Assembly (NCBI GenBank): GCA_023258825.1
Contig: JALQWE010000049.1
Span: forward strand, 1 to 13,878
Direction: 5' to 3'
Length of the DNA: 13,878 nucleotides
DNA from: Planctomycetaceae bacterium
GTDB taxonomy: Bacteria > Planctomycetota > Planctomycetia > Planctomycetales > Planctomycetaceae
The notes under the pieces are model-generated. The model had not been told where the DNA came from. It did not search any database and saw nothing but the letters and a program-made list of their open reading frames with translations. The stretch's first letter is position 1. The number at the start of each line of letters is the position of its first letter. Of this stretch, positions 1 through 8,574 are shown piece after piece. Both the position numbers and the translations under genes were made by a program.

Positions 1-297
1 TAGCACGGGTGGGGCGTGGTCTGGTTGGGTTGTGACATGGCAGAGGCGGTCAGGATGGGATCTCTGGTCGTCAAAATCGCTACATTCGACTGGATTTGCC
101 GTGCCTGTCTGAGAATAGGCTGATTGAGTGTCCGAAGAAATGGCAGGTGTGAGCCATAAATTGCCTGGCGGACTGCGCGATTTCGTCAGTGTGGCTTGTC
201 CGTATGAGGTTGGTGCACACGTGCCTGCTGCGGCGGACTATGGTCAACGGATGTTCATTTGAGCAGGGTTCACGGGTGGGAAAAGGCGGTGTTTGGG
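1..297. other. Left-edge region without a confident gene
   Basis: No convincing coding sequence was found here. One + strand frame is open from the left edge to a TGA at 110-112 and could be the last ~36 codons of an upstream gene, but the short tail has no recognisable motif. Another + frame stops at 33-35. The remainder (113-297) is presumably the leader of the exosortase-like gene. No clear promoter hexamers, operator or hairpin could be picked out by eye. Confidence 0.4.
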
Positions 298-1359
298 ATG
301 TCGGTGGCTGCAGAAACAGATCGTATTTCCAGCGACAGCTCGGGGCGAATTCGCCTGTTGGGTTCCGGTCGATGGCCACTTTTTTTGCTGCTGTTTGCGC
401 ATGCACCGCTGTCGGGGGTATTTTTCTGGAGTCGAGTGGAGCAGGGTTCATGGCAGGCGGGGCCGTTGGCTCTGCTGGCAGTTGTCGTCTTTTACTGGCT
501 GCGTTGCAGTACTCGTGTGCGATGGACACGGCTGTGCTCGCTGTTTCTGATGCTGGATGTGCTGTGTCTGTTGATTGGCAGCGTGGCGGATTCGCCGTGG
601 CTGGTCTCGACGGGTTTGGTGTTTCTGACGGCGGCGTGGGGATTATCAAGCATTGATATCACCGGGGACCGCAGTTTGTTTTTGCTGAGTCTGCTTCCGC
701 TGTCCGTCACGGGCTTTCCGGATGTTGTGAATGCGGAGTTGGGGACACGGATAATGTCGGGAATCACCAGCCTGACCAGCATTCTTTCGACACGGCGTGA
801 AATCATCCATTACCGCGAGGGTGTTGTTCTTGGCGGGGTGAAGGGGGCTGTGGATCTGAGCGAACTGTGTGGCAGTGGGTTGGCATGGTATCCGCTGCTT
901 TTGCTTACGCTGATCTGGCTCATTTCGCAGCGTCGGTCGCTGGTTCAGTCGATTTGTCTGTTGGTGTGTGTGGTACCGATACTGGTGGCATCGTTGGTGG
1001 TGACGGGAAGTCTGGTGCTGGGTCTGGTGCTGTCTGGCAGTCAGTTTTTCGTATCATCGGTGTGGGTCGCTGGTCTACTGCTGGTTGTGGGCTGTGTGTT
1101 GATGTTCTGTGCGGATGCCTTGCTGTTGTTTGTGACGGCGCCGGTGGCAGGTCCCGAAGATACGGGCGACGAGAATGTGATGCGAAATCCAATGTCGACA
1201 TGGTGGAACGTCGTTGTTTCGGCGGTTCCGGTGATGCCACTTGCTTTCGAGCCGGCCGCGATTGTCAGGATTCCCGGGCCACTGCGAAACATTTGTCTGT
1301 TCCTGATTCCGATTGTGCTGGTAATGCAGTGCTGGAGTTTTCTGAGCAGTCGTTCGTGA
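298..1359 (+). CDS. Exosortase-family (XrtU-like) polytopic membrane protein, probably catalytically impaired
   Basis: A 353-residue inner-membrane protein with about eight hydrophobic segments. Exosortases are membrane cysteine proteases/transpeptidases that process proteins with a C-terminal sorting signal (PEP-CTERM type). The family block is visible: an EGVVL...VDLSELCGSG stretch puts the nucleophile-position Cys at residue 191, followed by two membrane helices and a late CADALLLFV segment resembling the end of planctomycete exosortases. Two catalytic positions differ. The Arg of the usual NxxR motif is Thr236, nine residues after Pro227. The His expected before a Gly is Val255. The protein may therefore be inactive or use altered chemistry. 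Start: ATG at 298, with AAAAGG 11 nt upstream; an in-frame TTG at 259 would add 13 residues but has no ribosome binding site. The TPR gene follows on the same strand. Family assignment is fairly secure; the specific XrtU label is from memory. Confidence 0.72.
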   Translation: MSVAAETDRISSDSSGRIRLLGSGRWPLFLLLFAHAPLSGVFFWSRVEQGSWQAGPLALLAVVVFYWLRCSTRVRWTRLCSLFLMLDVLCLLIGSVADSPWLVSTGLVFLTAAWGLSSIDITGDRSLFLLSLLPLSVTGFPDVVNAELGTRIMSGITSLTSILSTRREIIHYREGVVLGGVKGAVDLSELCGSGLAWYPLLLLTLIWLISQRRSLVQSICLLVCVVPILVASLVVTGSLVLGLVLSGSQFFVSSVWVAGLLLVVGCVLMFCADALLLFVTAPVAGPEDTGDENVMRNPMSTWWNVVVSAVPVMPLAFEPAAIVRIPGPLRNICLFLIPIVLVMQCWSFLSSRS

Positions 1360-1458
1360 AGTGAGTGATGTGTTCTCAGGGGGAGAAGTTCTGAGCTGAC
1401 TGGTGGATTCGGATTGAGACCGAGCGTGAGCGACTAACCTGGAATTGATAACAGAATA

Positions 1459-3642
1459 ATGGTAACGAACGGGAAGACACGTGCTGATGTAGTGGATGAC
1501 GAGAACCTCGCTGAGGCAGAGGGTTTCGCCGAGCGCGCACAGTCGGAGGTGTTTCAGGAAATCCCGGCATACAGATTTCTTGAGTGGATCTCGCCATCGA
1601 GTTGGCTACCGATGGTGTTGGCGTGGGCGGAGGACTGGTTGGTTTCTCGTCCTCTTCTGTTCCTGCTGGTGGGAACTCCTTATCTGATACTCCTGGTGAT
1701 TCTGACGACGTGGGTCCTGAACCTGGGGGCGGCGCGGAATGAGGCGGTGAGTTATTACGAGAAGGTTCTGAAACTGGCCGAGGAGCAATCTGATGCGGCG
1801 ATGCAGGAAGTGAGTCTGAAGGCGATTACCGGGCTGCGAGCTGGTGACGTCCTGCGGCGGCTAAGGCTGGTCGACCTGTACTGGAAGACGAATCGCCGAC
1901 AGCAGGCATGGGATCTGGCGTTGGACCTGGCTGCTCGTGGCGAATATGGGGTGCCGGAGGCCCATTTGTGGATTGTCAAAAATGCTTTGTCGGTGGAACC
2001 GTTTCAGGAGTTACCGGACGGGCAGATCGAAGAGCATCTGCGGGCGGCATTGGCTGGTAATCCGCGTCTTGCGGATGCAAATCTGTTGCTGGGGATACGA
2101 TATTCAGAGCGTCGGGAATGGCAACTGGCTGAAAAACATTTGCAGACGGCGGCAGAACTGAATCAGGATTATCTGATTACACTGGTTCGTTTTCGGGAAG
2201 CGAGAGGCCGTACGGAAGACAATGCGGAGACGCTGCAGCAGGCGCTGCGTGCCGCGATGGACAAACAGGAGAGAAATCCGAACGACCCGGTAGCGCGGCT
2301 GGAGCTTGGGCAGGTGCTGCTGATGAGTGGGAAAGTGCGGGAGGCCGTTCAGTTGATTGAGGCCGGAAGAAAGCAGCAGGACCATCCGGAATATCGCCGT
2401 GCTCTGGCCGTATTGAAGCTCCGTGAGGCTGAATTTCTGTTGCAGCAGACGACCTTGAATCGTGATCAGTGTGTGCCACTGATTGTTGAAGCGATCCAGC
2501 TGGAACCGTTGAATCCGCAGGCCATTCTGTTGGCTGATACGCTGGAGCAACTGGGTGTGCAGCTTCCGCCTGAAGTTGTTGCGGAATCGTTGAAGACGTG
2601 GACAGACGTGTTCAGTAAGGATGCCAACAACAGCACGGTTCGGATTACTCTGAGCGCGTTGCTGAGGTTGACCGGTGACGCCTCGAAAGCTGCTGATTTG
2701 TTGGTTCCGCTGATTGACACTCAACCGGGTGTTCGAGGGCGGCTGGTGAAATTGCTGGTCAGTTCTGAGCGGTTGAATGAGGCGCGGACATTGACGGAGA
2801 GTGCGGTGTCGCAGGCCGCAGCCAGCGATACTTCGTTGCAACCTCGGCAGATTGCCGCAGAGTGTCTGATCAATGTCGGTGAGTTTCAGCGGGCTCGCGA
2901 TCTTCTTGAGGCAGGGACTGCAGGTGTGCCGAAAGACCCCGTGGGGGCGAAGTTGTACGGCGTCAGTTGTCTGTGGGAATTTGATGCATTGACAATGCGT
3001 CCTCCACGGCAATTCCTGGGGCCTGATCGCTGGTTGCCGGTGATTGATTCGGCAACGGATACGAAGAAGTTGCTGCAACTGCTGGTGCAGGCAGCGGGAA
3101 TTGCAGCCGTACGTGCGGATGCTACGGATCGTCTGGTGCGGTTGATTCTGAGTAATGCGGACGTGTCTGCTGAAGCGGAAACGCGGTTGATGGAACTGCA
3201 GGCTGGTGGGCTGTCAGTTGCAGAAGTATTGAACCAGATGGGAAGTCATGCCCTGTTGCACGAGCAGTATCGCAAGGGATTTCAGTGGCTGGATCGGGCC
3301 AATACTCTGAAGAACGGTCAGGATCCGGTGATTCTGAACAACCTTTCATTGGCGGTGCTTCGCGGACAACTGGAAAGTCCCGACAAAGCACTGTCGCTGA
3401 TCAATGAGGCCCTGACCCTGCTGCCAGGAAATCCAGAGCTGTTATCAACGCGTGGAGAAATCCTGATTGCAATGAATGACTGGAATGCGGCTTTGCAGGA
3501 TCTGGAGCAGTCATTGCGGATGCGTCCGGGACGTCCCAAAGTGCATCGGTTACTGGAGCAGGTCTGGAAGGGTCTGAACAATCCGGGGCGAGCGGCAGAG
3601 CAGCAGCGACTTGCGGAATCGCTGGAAAACAATCCCGCCTGA
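1459..3642 (+). CDS. Membrane-anchored tetratricopeptide repeat (TPR) protein
   Basis: A 727-residue protein with a short acidic cytoplasmic N-terminus, one strong membrane helix at about residues 65-89, and then an almost wholly helical domain. TPR-like helix pairs are readable at about 135-158, 205-237, 273-305 and, most typically, 622-720, where NNLSLAVL, LLSTRGEIL and WNAALQDLEQSL fit the A/B helix pattern; the middle is probably degenerate repeats. TPR domains bind protein partners and have no catalysis of their own. The gene lies 99 nt after the exosortase-like gene on the same strand, so joint transcription and a shared envelope task are plausible. The ATG at 1459 has only a distant GGAA (1441-1444), so translation initiation looks weak or unconventional. 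The exact role and partner are unknown. If the N-terminus is cytoplasmic, the repeats face the periplasm. Confidence 0.78.
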   Translation: MVTNGKTRADVVDDENLAEAEGFAERAQSEVFQEIPAYRFLEWISPSSWLPMVLAWAEDWLVSRPLLFLLVGTPYLILLVILTTWVLNLGAARNEAVSYYEKVLKLAEEQSDAAMQEVSLKAITGLRAGDVLRRLRLVDLYWKTNRRQQAWDLALDLAARGEYGVPEAHLWIVKNALSVEPFQELPDGQIEEHLRAALAGNPRLADANLLLGIRYSERREWQLAEKHLQTAAELNQDYLITLVRFREARGRTEDNAETLQQALRAAMDKQERNPNDPVARLELGQVLLMSGKVREAVQLIEAGRKQQDHPEYRRALAVLKLREAEFLLQQTTLNRDQCVPLIVEAIQLEPLNPQAILLADTLEQLGVQLPPEVVAESLKTWTDVFSKDANNSTVRITLSALLRLTGDASKAADLLVPLIDTQPGVRGRLVKLLVSSERLNEARTLTESAVSQAAASDTSLQPRQIAAECLINVGEFQRARDLLEAGTAGVPKDPVGAKLYGVSCLWEFDALTMRPPRQFLGPDRWLPVIDSATDTKKLLQLLVQAAGIAAVRADATDRLVRLILSNADVSAEAETRLMELQAGGLSVAEVLNQMGSHALLHEQYRKGFQWLDRANTLKNGQDPVILNNLSLAVLRGQLESPDKALSLINEALTLLPGNPELLSTRGEILIAMNDWNAALQDLEQSLRMRPGRPKVHRLLEQVWKGLNNPGRAAEQQRLAESLENNPA

Positions 3643-3644
3643 TC

Positions 3645-3672
3645 TTCCCCCTCCGTTTTGCGCAAGGGGGAA
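3645..3672. terminator. Possible bidirectional terminator hairpin between convergent genes
   Basis: Perfect 8-bp inverted repeat: TTCCCCCT at 3645-3652 pairs with AGGGGGAA at 3665-3672 around a 12-nt loop, starting 2 nt after the TPR gene stop. It sits between convergent genes, where a shared terminator is expected. The following T run is only TTT, so Rho-independent action is uncertain. Confidence 0.45.
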
Positions 3673-3724
3673 TTTCCGGACGCAGCGATATTCTGCAACA
3701 GTGTCGAGACATGCCCGGCCGGGC

Positions 3725-4996
3725 TCAGCCGATCACGGGGTTATCCGAGGCTCGCAGTTGTTTTTCCAGCTCATCCATTGCGGACGGGCTGGTGTGATCC
3801 AGTCGAATCGCATGATCGCACCGAAGCAGGTGGTTGTACTTCACCGCAGCGCCGGTGTTAAACAGCACAACAGTCTCGTCGGAACGAATCCAGCCGGTGT
3901 TTAACAGCTGCACAGCAGCGCGCCAGACGGCTCCGCCTTCCGGTGCACCATGGATGCCCTGGAAGCGTGCCAGTTCTTCAACTCCCTGCATTAATTCGCT
4001 GTCAGAGAGTGTGATCGCGGTGCCATGACTTCGTCGCAGAATGTCCAGCATCAGGAAGTCACCGACGGCAGCCGGCACTCGCAGTCCGGAGGCGATTGTG
4101 CGTGCGTTGGGAAACATGGGCGCAGAGACGGCGCCGTCGTGGAACGCTTTTACAATCGGAGCGCAGCCTTCTGCCTGGACAACCACCATGCGTGGCCGAG
4201 CAGGTCCGATCCAGCCCAGTTGTTCCATTTCATCGAACGCCTTCCACATACCGATCAGCCCGGTCCCACCTCCGGTCGGGTAGAGGATTACGTCGGGCAG
4301 TTGCAGGGTTTCTGTGCGGCGGGCATCGGCAAGGTCGAACGCCAGCTCGTAGCCCATGGTCTTCTTGCCTTCGAGGCGGAAGGGTTCCTTGAGTGTAGAG
4401 AGGTCGAACCAGCCGAATCGATCGCAGGCGGCCCGACAGAGTCGCCCGCAGTCGCTGATCAGTCCGTTGACGAGAACCACGTGGGCACCGCCGCAGGCTG
4501 ACTCAAGGATATTGGCAGGTGGGGTGTCCTCCGGGACGAAGATCACGCACTGCATACCCGCGCGAGCGGCATAAGCTGTGGCAGCTCCGGCCGCGTTTCC
4601 GGCGGACGGGAGAGCGACGGTTTTCACACCGAGAGCCAGGGCGCGAGTGATTGCGGCTGACATACCCCGGGCTTTGAAGCTCTGAGTGGGGTTGAAACCT
4701 TCATCTTTTACCCAGAGGTCGCTAAACCGCGCAAACTCCCCGCGTTGTGTACATTTCAGGAAAGGGGTCAGTCCCTCACCGAGGCTGACGGCTTCCGCCG
4801 GATCATTGACCGGGAGAATTTCGTGAAATCGCCACATGGACCGTTCAGAACGGCGACGAATGGTGTCGGGCGAGAGTCCGCGGAGTGACTGCAGGTCGTA
4901 GCGGGCCAGCAGTGGCTTTCCAGCTCGACTTAACCCCTGCAGGCAGTGAAGGTCGTGGACGTCGCCGGTGAGTGAGCATACAAGGGACGTGTGCAT
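3725..4996 (-). CDS. thrC: Threonine synthase (PLP-dependent, fold type II)
   Basis: A 423-residue cytoplasmic enzyme expected to convert O-phospho-L-homoserine to L-threonine using pyridoxal phosphate. Visible landmarks, numbered from the ATG: GEGLTPF near 73-79; the PLP-lysine motif NPTQSFKARGM with Lys108; SAGNAAG near 131-137, which binds substrate carboxylate; the phosphate-binding glycine loop TGGGTGL near 241-247; and a C-terminal FNTGAAVKY segment. Many threonine synthases begin with a zinc-ribbon-like segment carrying two cysteine pairs before YDL. Here only Cys7 and Cys18 remain, so a metal site is unlikely. Start: ATG at 4996, with GAAGGAAG 9 nt upstream; an in-frame TTG at 5026 would add 10 residues and has no ribosome binding site. 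The gene stands alone, convergent to the TPR gene and divergent from the next. A related PLP lyase with other substrate use cannot be excluded from sequence alone. Confidence 0.88.
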   Translation of the reverse strand: MHTSLVCSLTGDVHDLHCLQGLSRAGKPLLARYDLQSLRGLSPDTIRRRSERSMWRFHEILPVNDPAEAVSLGEGLTPFLKCTQRGEFARFSDLWVKDEGFNPTQSFKARGMSAAITRALALGVKTVALPSAGNAAGAATAYAARAGMQCVIFVPEDTPPANILESACGGAHVVLVNGLISDCGRLCRAACDRFGWFDLSTLKEPFRLEGKKTMGYELAFDLADARRTETLQLPDVILYPTGGGTGLIGMWKAFDEMEQLGWIGPARPRMVVVQAEGCAPIVKAFHDGAVSAPMFPNARTIASGLRVPAAVGDFLMLDILRRSHGTAITLSDSELMQGVEELARFQGIHGAPEGGAVWRAAVQLLNTGWIRSDETVVLFNTGAAVKYNHLLRCDHAIRLDHTSPSAMDELEKQLRASDNPVIG

Positions 4997-5005
4997 CGGG
5001 CGCGT

Positions 5006-5013
5006 CTTCCTTC
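5006..5013 (-). promoter_or_regulatory. Ribosome binding site of thrC
   Basis: The - strand reads GAAGGAAG here, 9 nt before the ATG whose first base is 4996. This favours that ATG over the longer TTG start at 5026, because the site lies inside the extension the TTG start would require. Confidence 0.6.
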
Positions 5014-5026
5014 GGTCTTGAGACAA

Positions 5027-5277
5027 ACTGTGGTTTTTCGGTAGAAAACGGAAACTCAGGCCACAAAACTGGCCGTGGGCATACGTGATTCACCGCGCAT
5101 GCCTCGGAATTCTGTTTCTGTGGAGCGATGTGGTGTGCTGACCGATTGCTGCGGCAAGGCCAGTTCCACATGGGAATCCTGTCAGACACGGCGGGGAAAG
5201 TCCAACCTGAGTCGCTCCGGCTGTCAGGCAGTAGTGGTTTTCGGATCAGCACTGCAGTCCGCGGGAGATGCTGGTGA
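5027..5277. promoter_or_regulatory. Divergent intergenic region, presumed promoters for both flanking genes
   Basis: This spacer lies between divergently transcribed thrC (-) and the spermidine-synthase-like gene (+), so it should hold both promoters. I could not identify convincing -35/-10 pairs, a riboswitch or an attenuator by eye. The only clear element is GGGAGA at 5263-5268, 9 nt before the + strand ATG at 5278, a good ribosome binding site. The promoter role is inferred from gene orientation only. Confidence 0.4.
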
Positions 5278-8200
5278 ATGGTGCCCTGTGGTTTGGCAGG
5301 GCGCCTGCGTTCCCTTTACGACGGCAAGGATGCCTTCAGAGTGACTCCAACAATCAAGTCTTACGTGTCTCGATCGAACGTGCAATTCCCGCTGGCCTGT
5401 GTGGCGGGGGCAACTGCTGTTCTTCAGTGTAGTGCCGTCTGGTTGACGATCCATGGGACCAGCACTCTGTCTGTTTCCGGGTTGGTGGCAGGCGTCTTCG
5501 CGGGATTGCTGCTGGCGGTCTACATCTGTTGGTTATCCGGATCGGCAGCCGTGCGGCCACTAACCCAGCGTTGGGGATTGCCGATGTTGTCCGGCCTGAC
5601 AATCGTCGGGGCCTGGTTTGTACCCGAGTTACTGCAATTGACGCTGGACGCAGGTATCGCCACGTTCTCGGCGGAAAGTCTGACGGGGCAGATGTTGAGT
5701 CTGGTGTTTCCGCTGAGTGTGCTGGCCTCGCTGACCTGTCTGGCGCTGTTGCCTGTGATGGGTACTGCGAGGGACCATCAGCGTGACTGGCTGGATTCCC
5801 TGCTGTTGATGTTCCTGGCCAGTCCTTTGCTGTGTCTTCAGGTGTTCCAGAATCTGCCGATGGCGTTTGTGGTCACGCTGACGACGGCGATCTCAACTGT
5901 AATCCGTTTGATGGCCGCTCCGTCATCGCGTCTGTCTACGAAGACCGAGGCTCTGTCTGCCGGCTTGCAGAGCCGGCTGATTAACTGGACGAGCGTGATT
6001 CAGTTGTCTGCATGCGGGATGGTGTCTGTGGTGGCAGCGAGGGCGTTTTCGCTGCTGATGCCACCGGGATTGCCACAGTGGCTGCTGGCCGTTGGATTGT
6101 CAGCGGCTGGACTGTGGCTGGTGCGACGAATTTCGTTGTGGTCAGCCCAGCTCGCGGTGGTGGTTTGTGGCGTGGGGCTGTTGATGCTCGCGGGGCTGCC
6201 CCTGATGTTTTCAACATTAACGTCGTTGAATCTGCAGTTGAGTGGTTGGGTGACAACTGTTCCGGTGTTGATGGGATTGCGATGTGTCCAGAACGCCGTC
6301 TGGATGATTGCGGCTTTTGCTCCATGGCTGGCGACTTCGGGACGTATGGGGCGGCATCAGTCAGGAGTCTGGCATTTATCAGGGCTGTTTGCGGGAATTC
6401 TGGCCGGACTGTTGCTCACTGGTGTGACCAGTTGGAGTCATGCGCTCGCGGTGGGGCTTGTTCTGCAGTGCCTGGCTCTGAGTCCGTTGTTACTTCAGGG
6501 AGACTGGCATCAGACACGTCCTGGGCAGGTGCGAGTGGGGCTGGTGGGGGCGAGTTTTGCGGCTTTGCTGATGCTGGTGTCAGTGTTTCAGCCTGACTCT
6601 GCGGGGACATCCCGTCTGTTGTTCTCCGAGAGGACGCAGATGGCGCAGCAGCGTGGGCTGGAAAGCGAGCTGATTGCACAATCGGATGCCAGTCGACTTC
6701 TGGAGACGGTTGCTACGTCAGAAGGTGAGTTGACGATCTGGCGGCGTCTGGGGCAGGTTGCCGAGTTTCGGCTTCAGGGAGTTGCGCAGGGTCAGGTGAG
6801 TGCGAGAACGGACGTTACACCGCAGCCGGCGGAAGACATTCTTCCGGCGATTCTTGGACTGGCGAATCATCCGCAGCCGGGACGAGTGTTGGTGCTGGGC
6901 GACGAGACTGGTGCGATTCTGCGCACGGTCACACATTTTCCGGTGCAGGAAATTGTCGGTATTCGCAGCACTGCTGAAGGCACGGCACGGGCGGCATTTT
7001 ACAACTGGCAGTATGATGCGTTCCCTGCCAATGAGGATAATCGGGTAACACTTCGACATGGCCCGGCAGAGTTGCTGGTGCGTGACCGCGGGCTGGCGTT
7101 ATTTGACGTTGTGGTCTCGGCCCCGGCTCCGGCCTCGTCGACGGCCTCGGCCGGCGTATGGACAGCGGAATTCTATCGCGCCGTCAGGTCCCGAATGGCC
7201 TCGCAGGCCGTGTTTTGTCAGCGTTATCGCCGCAGCGATCTGGGGCCTCAGCCCCTGGAAGAGACACTAGCGACACTGGCGTCAGTGTTCCGACATGCCG
7301 GTGCGATCCAGACGGTTCCCGGGGAAGTGGTGCTGCTGGCAAGTGATGCGGATTCCGGCTTGATTCTTCCGGAGTTGCTGAGCCATCTGCAGCGTGAGCA
7401 TGTCCTGCGTGAACTGGCTGGAGCCGGTTGGGACTGGTCGCAGATTTCTGTACTGCCGCTGGTCAGTACTGGCGATCGTCTGGGAATGTTCAGCACGCGG
7501 CCGATGCCGCAGGCGACAACAGCGGCCCGAGGGCAGATCCTGTTTCAGCAGCCATGGGAAGCGGCGCGAGGCGGCAATAAGTCTGCGGAACTGGCGGAGG
7601 TGTTTGGGCCGCATCAGATGCAGATTGCGTCGGCAATTCCTGTTGGTGAGGCCCATGAAGAGGCGAAGCGGCGGTTGTCCGGACTGGCTCAGCAGCTGGA
7701 GATTCTGGCGGGGATGCCGGATCAGCCATGGACCTATCGGAAGTCGTTACGTATGGAAATGCAGCGGAGCCCTCGCCCGCCAATGGAAGTGATCGAGAAC
7801 GGAAAGATCGTCCGGGAAGCACATCCGCTCGACAAGGCTCGGCAGGACTATTTTCTGAGTCTGGGCAGTGCGTTGATGGCGGCTTCTCAGAATGCGTCAG
7901 ATGCCTTAAGCCGCGTGCAGCAGTTGTCTCGTTTTGCTTCGACCGGTGAGCCGCTGATGGGACATTTTGCGCATTATGAAATTGTGCGACTGCACGAGAT
8001 GCTGAATCATCCCGCGCCGGCAGAGGAATTGGTGCACCGACTGCACACGGTGTTTTTCACGACACCTACCGATGCGTCTGTACGCCCCGTGATTGCCGCC
8101 ATCGAGCAATTGGTCGAGTCTCCGGAGCTGATCTCCGATGAGGCAGAGCGTTTTGATCAGTTGAATTCGCTGGTGCAGAAGCTGATTGAACGCTGGGAGG

Positions 8201-8505
8201 CACGCACGGCATGGGAGCCACGGTCCGCGGTGCGAGTGCAGCAGGATGTGGATCAGTCGGTGCGGGTGACTAATCTGGCGCTTGAGCAGATGGAGTCGCT
8301 GTGCAGGTCTGCAGCTCTCAGCGAGGCAGAGTTTCGCAAACGCCGGCGATTTGTGAATGCTGCTCTGATCAATCCGCTGAGACAGTATCGTGATCAGGTC
8401 CTGGCACACCGGATGAAGACAACGCAGCCAGCACCCGATGACGGAGAAGTTCCGAACGATCTGCCACTGCTGGTGACGCCATCTTCGCCGGTGACGACGA
8501 ACTAA
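5278..8505 (+). CDS. Polytopic membrane protein with degenerate spermidine-synthase-like domain
   Basis: A 1075-residue protein in three parts. Residues ~35-440 contain about 12-13 hydrophobic helices, as in fused MFS/spermidine synthase proteins. Residues ~515-690 have the fold pattern of spermidine synthase: GRVLVLGDETG (541-545 at the SAM loop), then LALFDVVVSAP (Asp610), then VWTAEFYRAVRSRM, which matches the usual FTREFY block. Residues ~690-1075 are soluble and helix-rich, with no family I recognise. The normal SAM glycine loop (GxGxG), the following acidic residue that holds the SAM ribose, the GDGR motif and the SEP after DVII are all changed here (GDETG, GIRST, HGPAE, SAP). Aminopropyl transfer is therefore unlikely and a non-catalytic role is inferred. 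The ATG at 5278 has GGGAGA at 9 nt; a GTG at 5341 with AAGGA upstream is an alternative. It is transcribed alone, divergent from thrC. Confidence 0.7.
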   Translation: MVPCGLAGRLRSLYDGKDAFRVTPTIKSYVSRSNVQFPLACVAGATAVLQCSAVWLTIHGTSTLSVSGLVAGVFAGLLLAVYICWLSGSAAVRPLTQRWGLPMLSGLTIVGAWFVPELLQLTLDAGIATFSAESLTGQMLSLVFPLSVLASLTCLALLPVMGTARDHQRDWLDSLLLMFLASPLLCLQVFQNLPMAFVVTLTTAISTVIRLMAAPSSRLSTKTEALSAGLQSRLINWTSVIQLSACGMVSVVAARAFSLLMPPGLPQWLLAVGLSAAGLWLVRRISLWSAQLAVVVCGVGLLMLAGLPLMFSTLTSLNLQLSGWVTTVPVLMGLRCVQNAVWMIAAFAPWLATSGRMGRHQSGVWHLSGLFAGILAGLLLTGVTSWSHALAVGLVLQCLALSPLLLQGDWHQTRPGQVRVGLVGASFAALLMLVSVFQPDSAGTSRLLFSERTQMAQQRGLESELIAQSDASRLLETVATSEGELTIWRRLGQVAEFRLQGVAQGQVSARTDVTPQPAEDILPAILGLANHPQPGRVLVLGDETGAILRTVTHFPVQEIVGIRSTAEGTARAAFYNWQYDAFPANEDNRVTLRHGPAELLVRDRGLALFDVVVSAPAPASSTASAGVWTAEFYRAVRSRMASQAVFCQRYRRSDLGPQPLEETLATLASVFRHAGAIQTVPGEVVLLASDADSGLILPELLSHLQREHVLRELAGAGWDWSQISVLPLVSTGDRLGMFSTRPMPQATTAARGQILFQQPWEAARGGNKSAELAEVFGPHQMQIASAIPVGEAHEEAKRRLSGLAQQLEILAGMPDQPWTYRKSLRMEMQRSPRPPMEVIENGKIVREAHPLDKARQDYFLSLGSALMAASQNASDALSRVQQLSRFASTGEPLMGHFAHYEIVRLHEMLNHPAPAEELVHRLHTVFFTTPTDASVRPVIAAIEQLVESPELISDEAERFDQLNSLVQKLIERWEARTAWEPRSAVRVQQDVDQSVRVTNLALEQMESLCRSAALSEAEFRKRRRFVNAALINPLRQYRDQVLAHRMKTTQPAPDDGEVPNDLPLLVTPSSPVTTN

Positions 8506-8507
8506 AC

Positions 8508-8541
8508 GTCATCCCGCTTTCACGAACAAAACCGGGACGAC
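8508..8541. terminator. Weak hairpin between convergent genes
   Basis: GTCATCCCG at 8508-8516 can pair with CGGGACGAC at 8533-8541 with one A-C mismatch and a 16-nt loop. It begins 2 nt after the stop of the spermidine-synthase-like gene and lies between convergent genes. No T run follows on either strand, so it may only be an mRNA 3' end structure. Confidence 0.3.
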
Positions 8542-8574
8542 CGCGGGCTGCTGAGATCTCGCAATTCTTGAGCG

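Noticed and set aside
80..649. Open - strand frame (189 codons) at the left end
   Set aside because: Low-complexity Pro/Thr/Ser translation, mostly opposite the exosortase-like gene, with no domain.
2104..3078. Open - strand frame (324 codons) inside the TPR gene
   Set aside because: Gln/Arg-rich translation without motifs, wholly within a clear TPR coding sequence.
3713..3724. Perfect 12-bp palindrome GCCCGGCCGGGC next to the thrC stop
   Set aside because: It has no loop and no T run, and is compatible with chance in GC-rich DNA; the 3645-3672 hairpin is the better terminator candidate.
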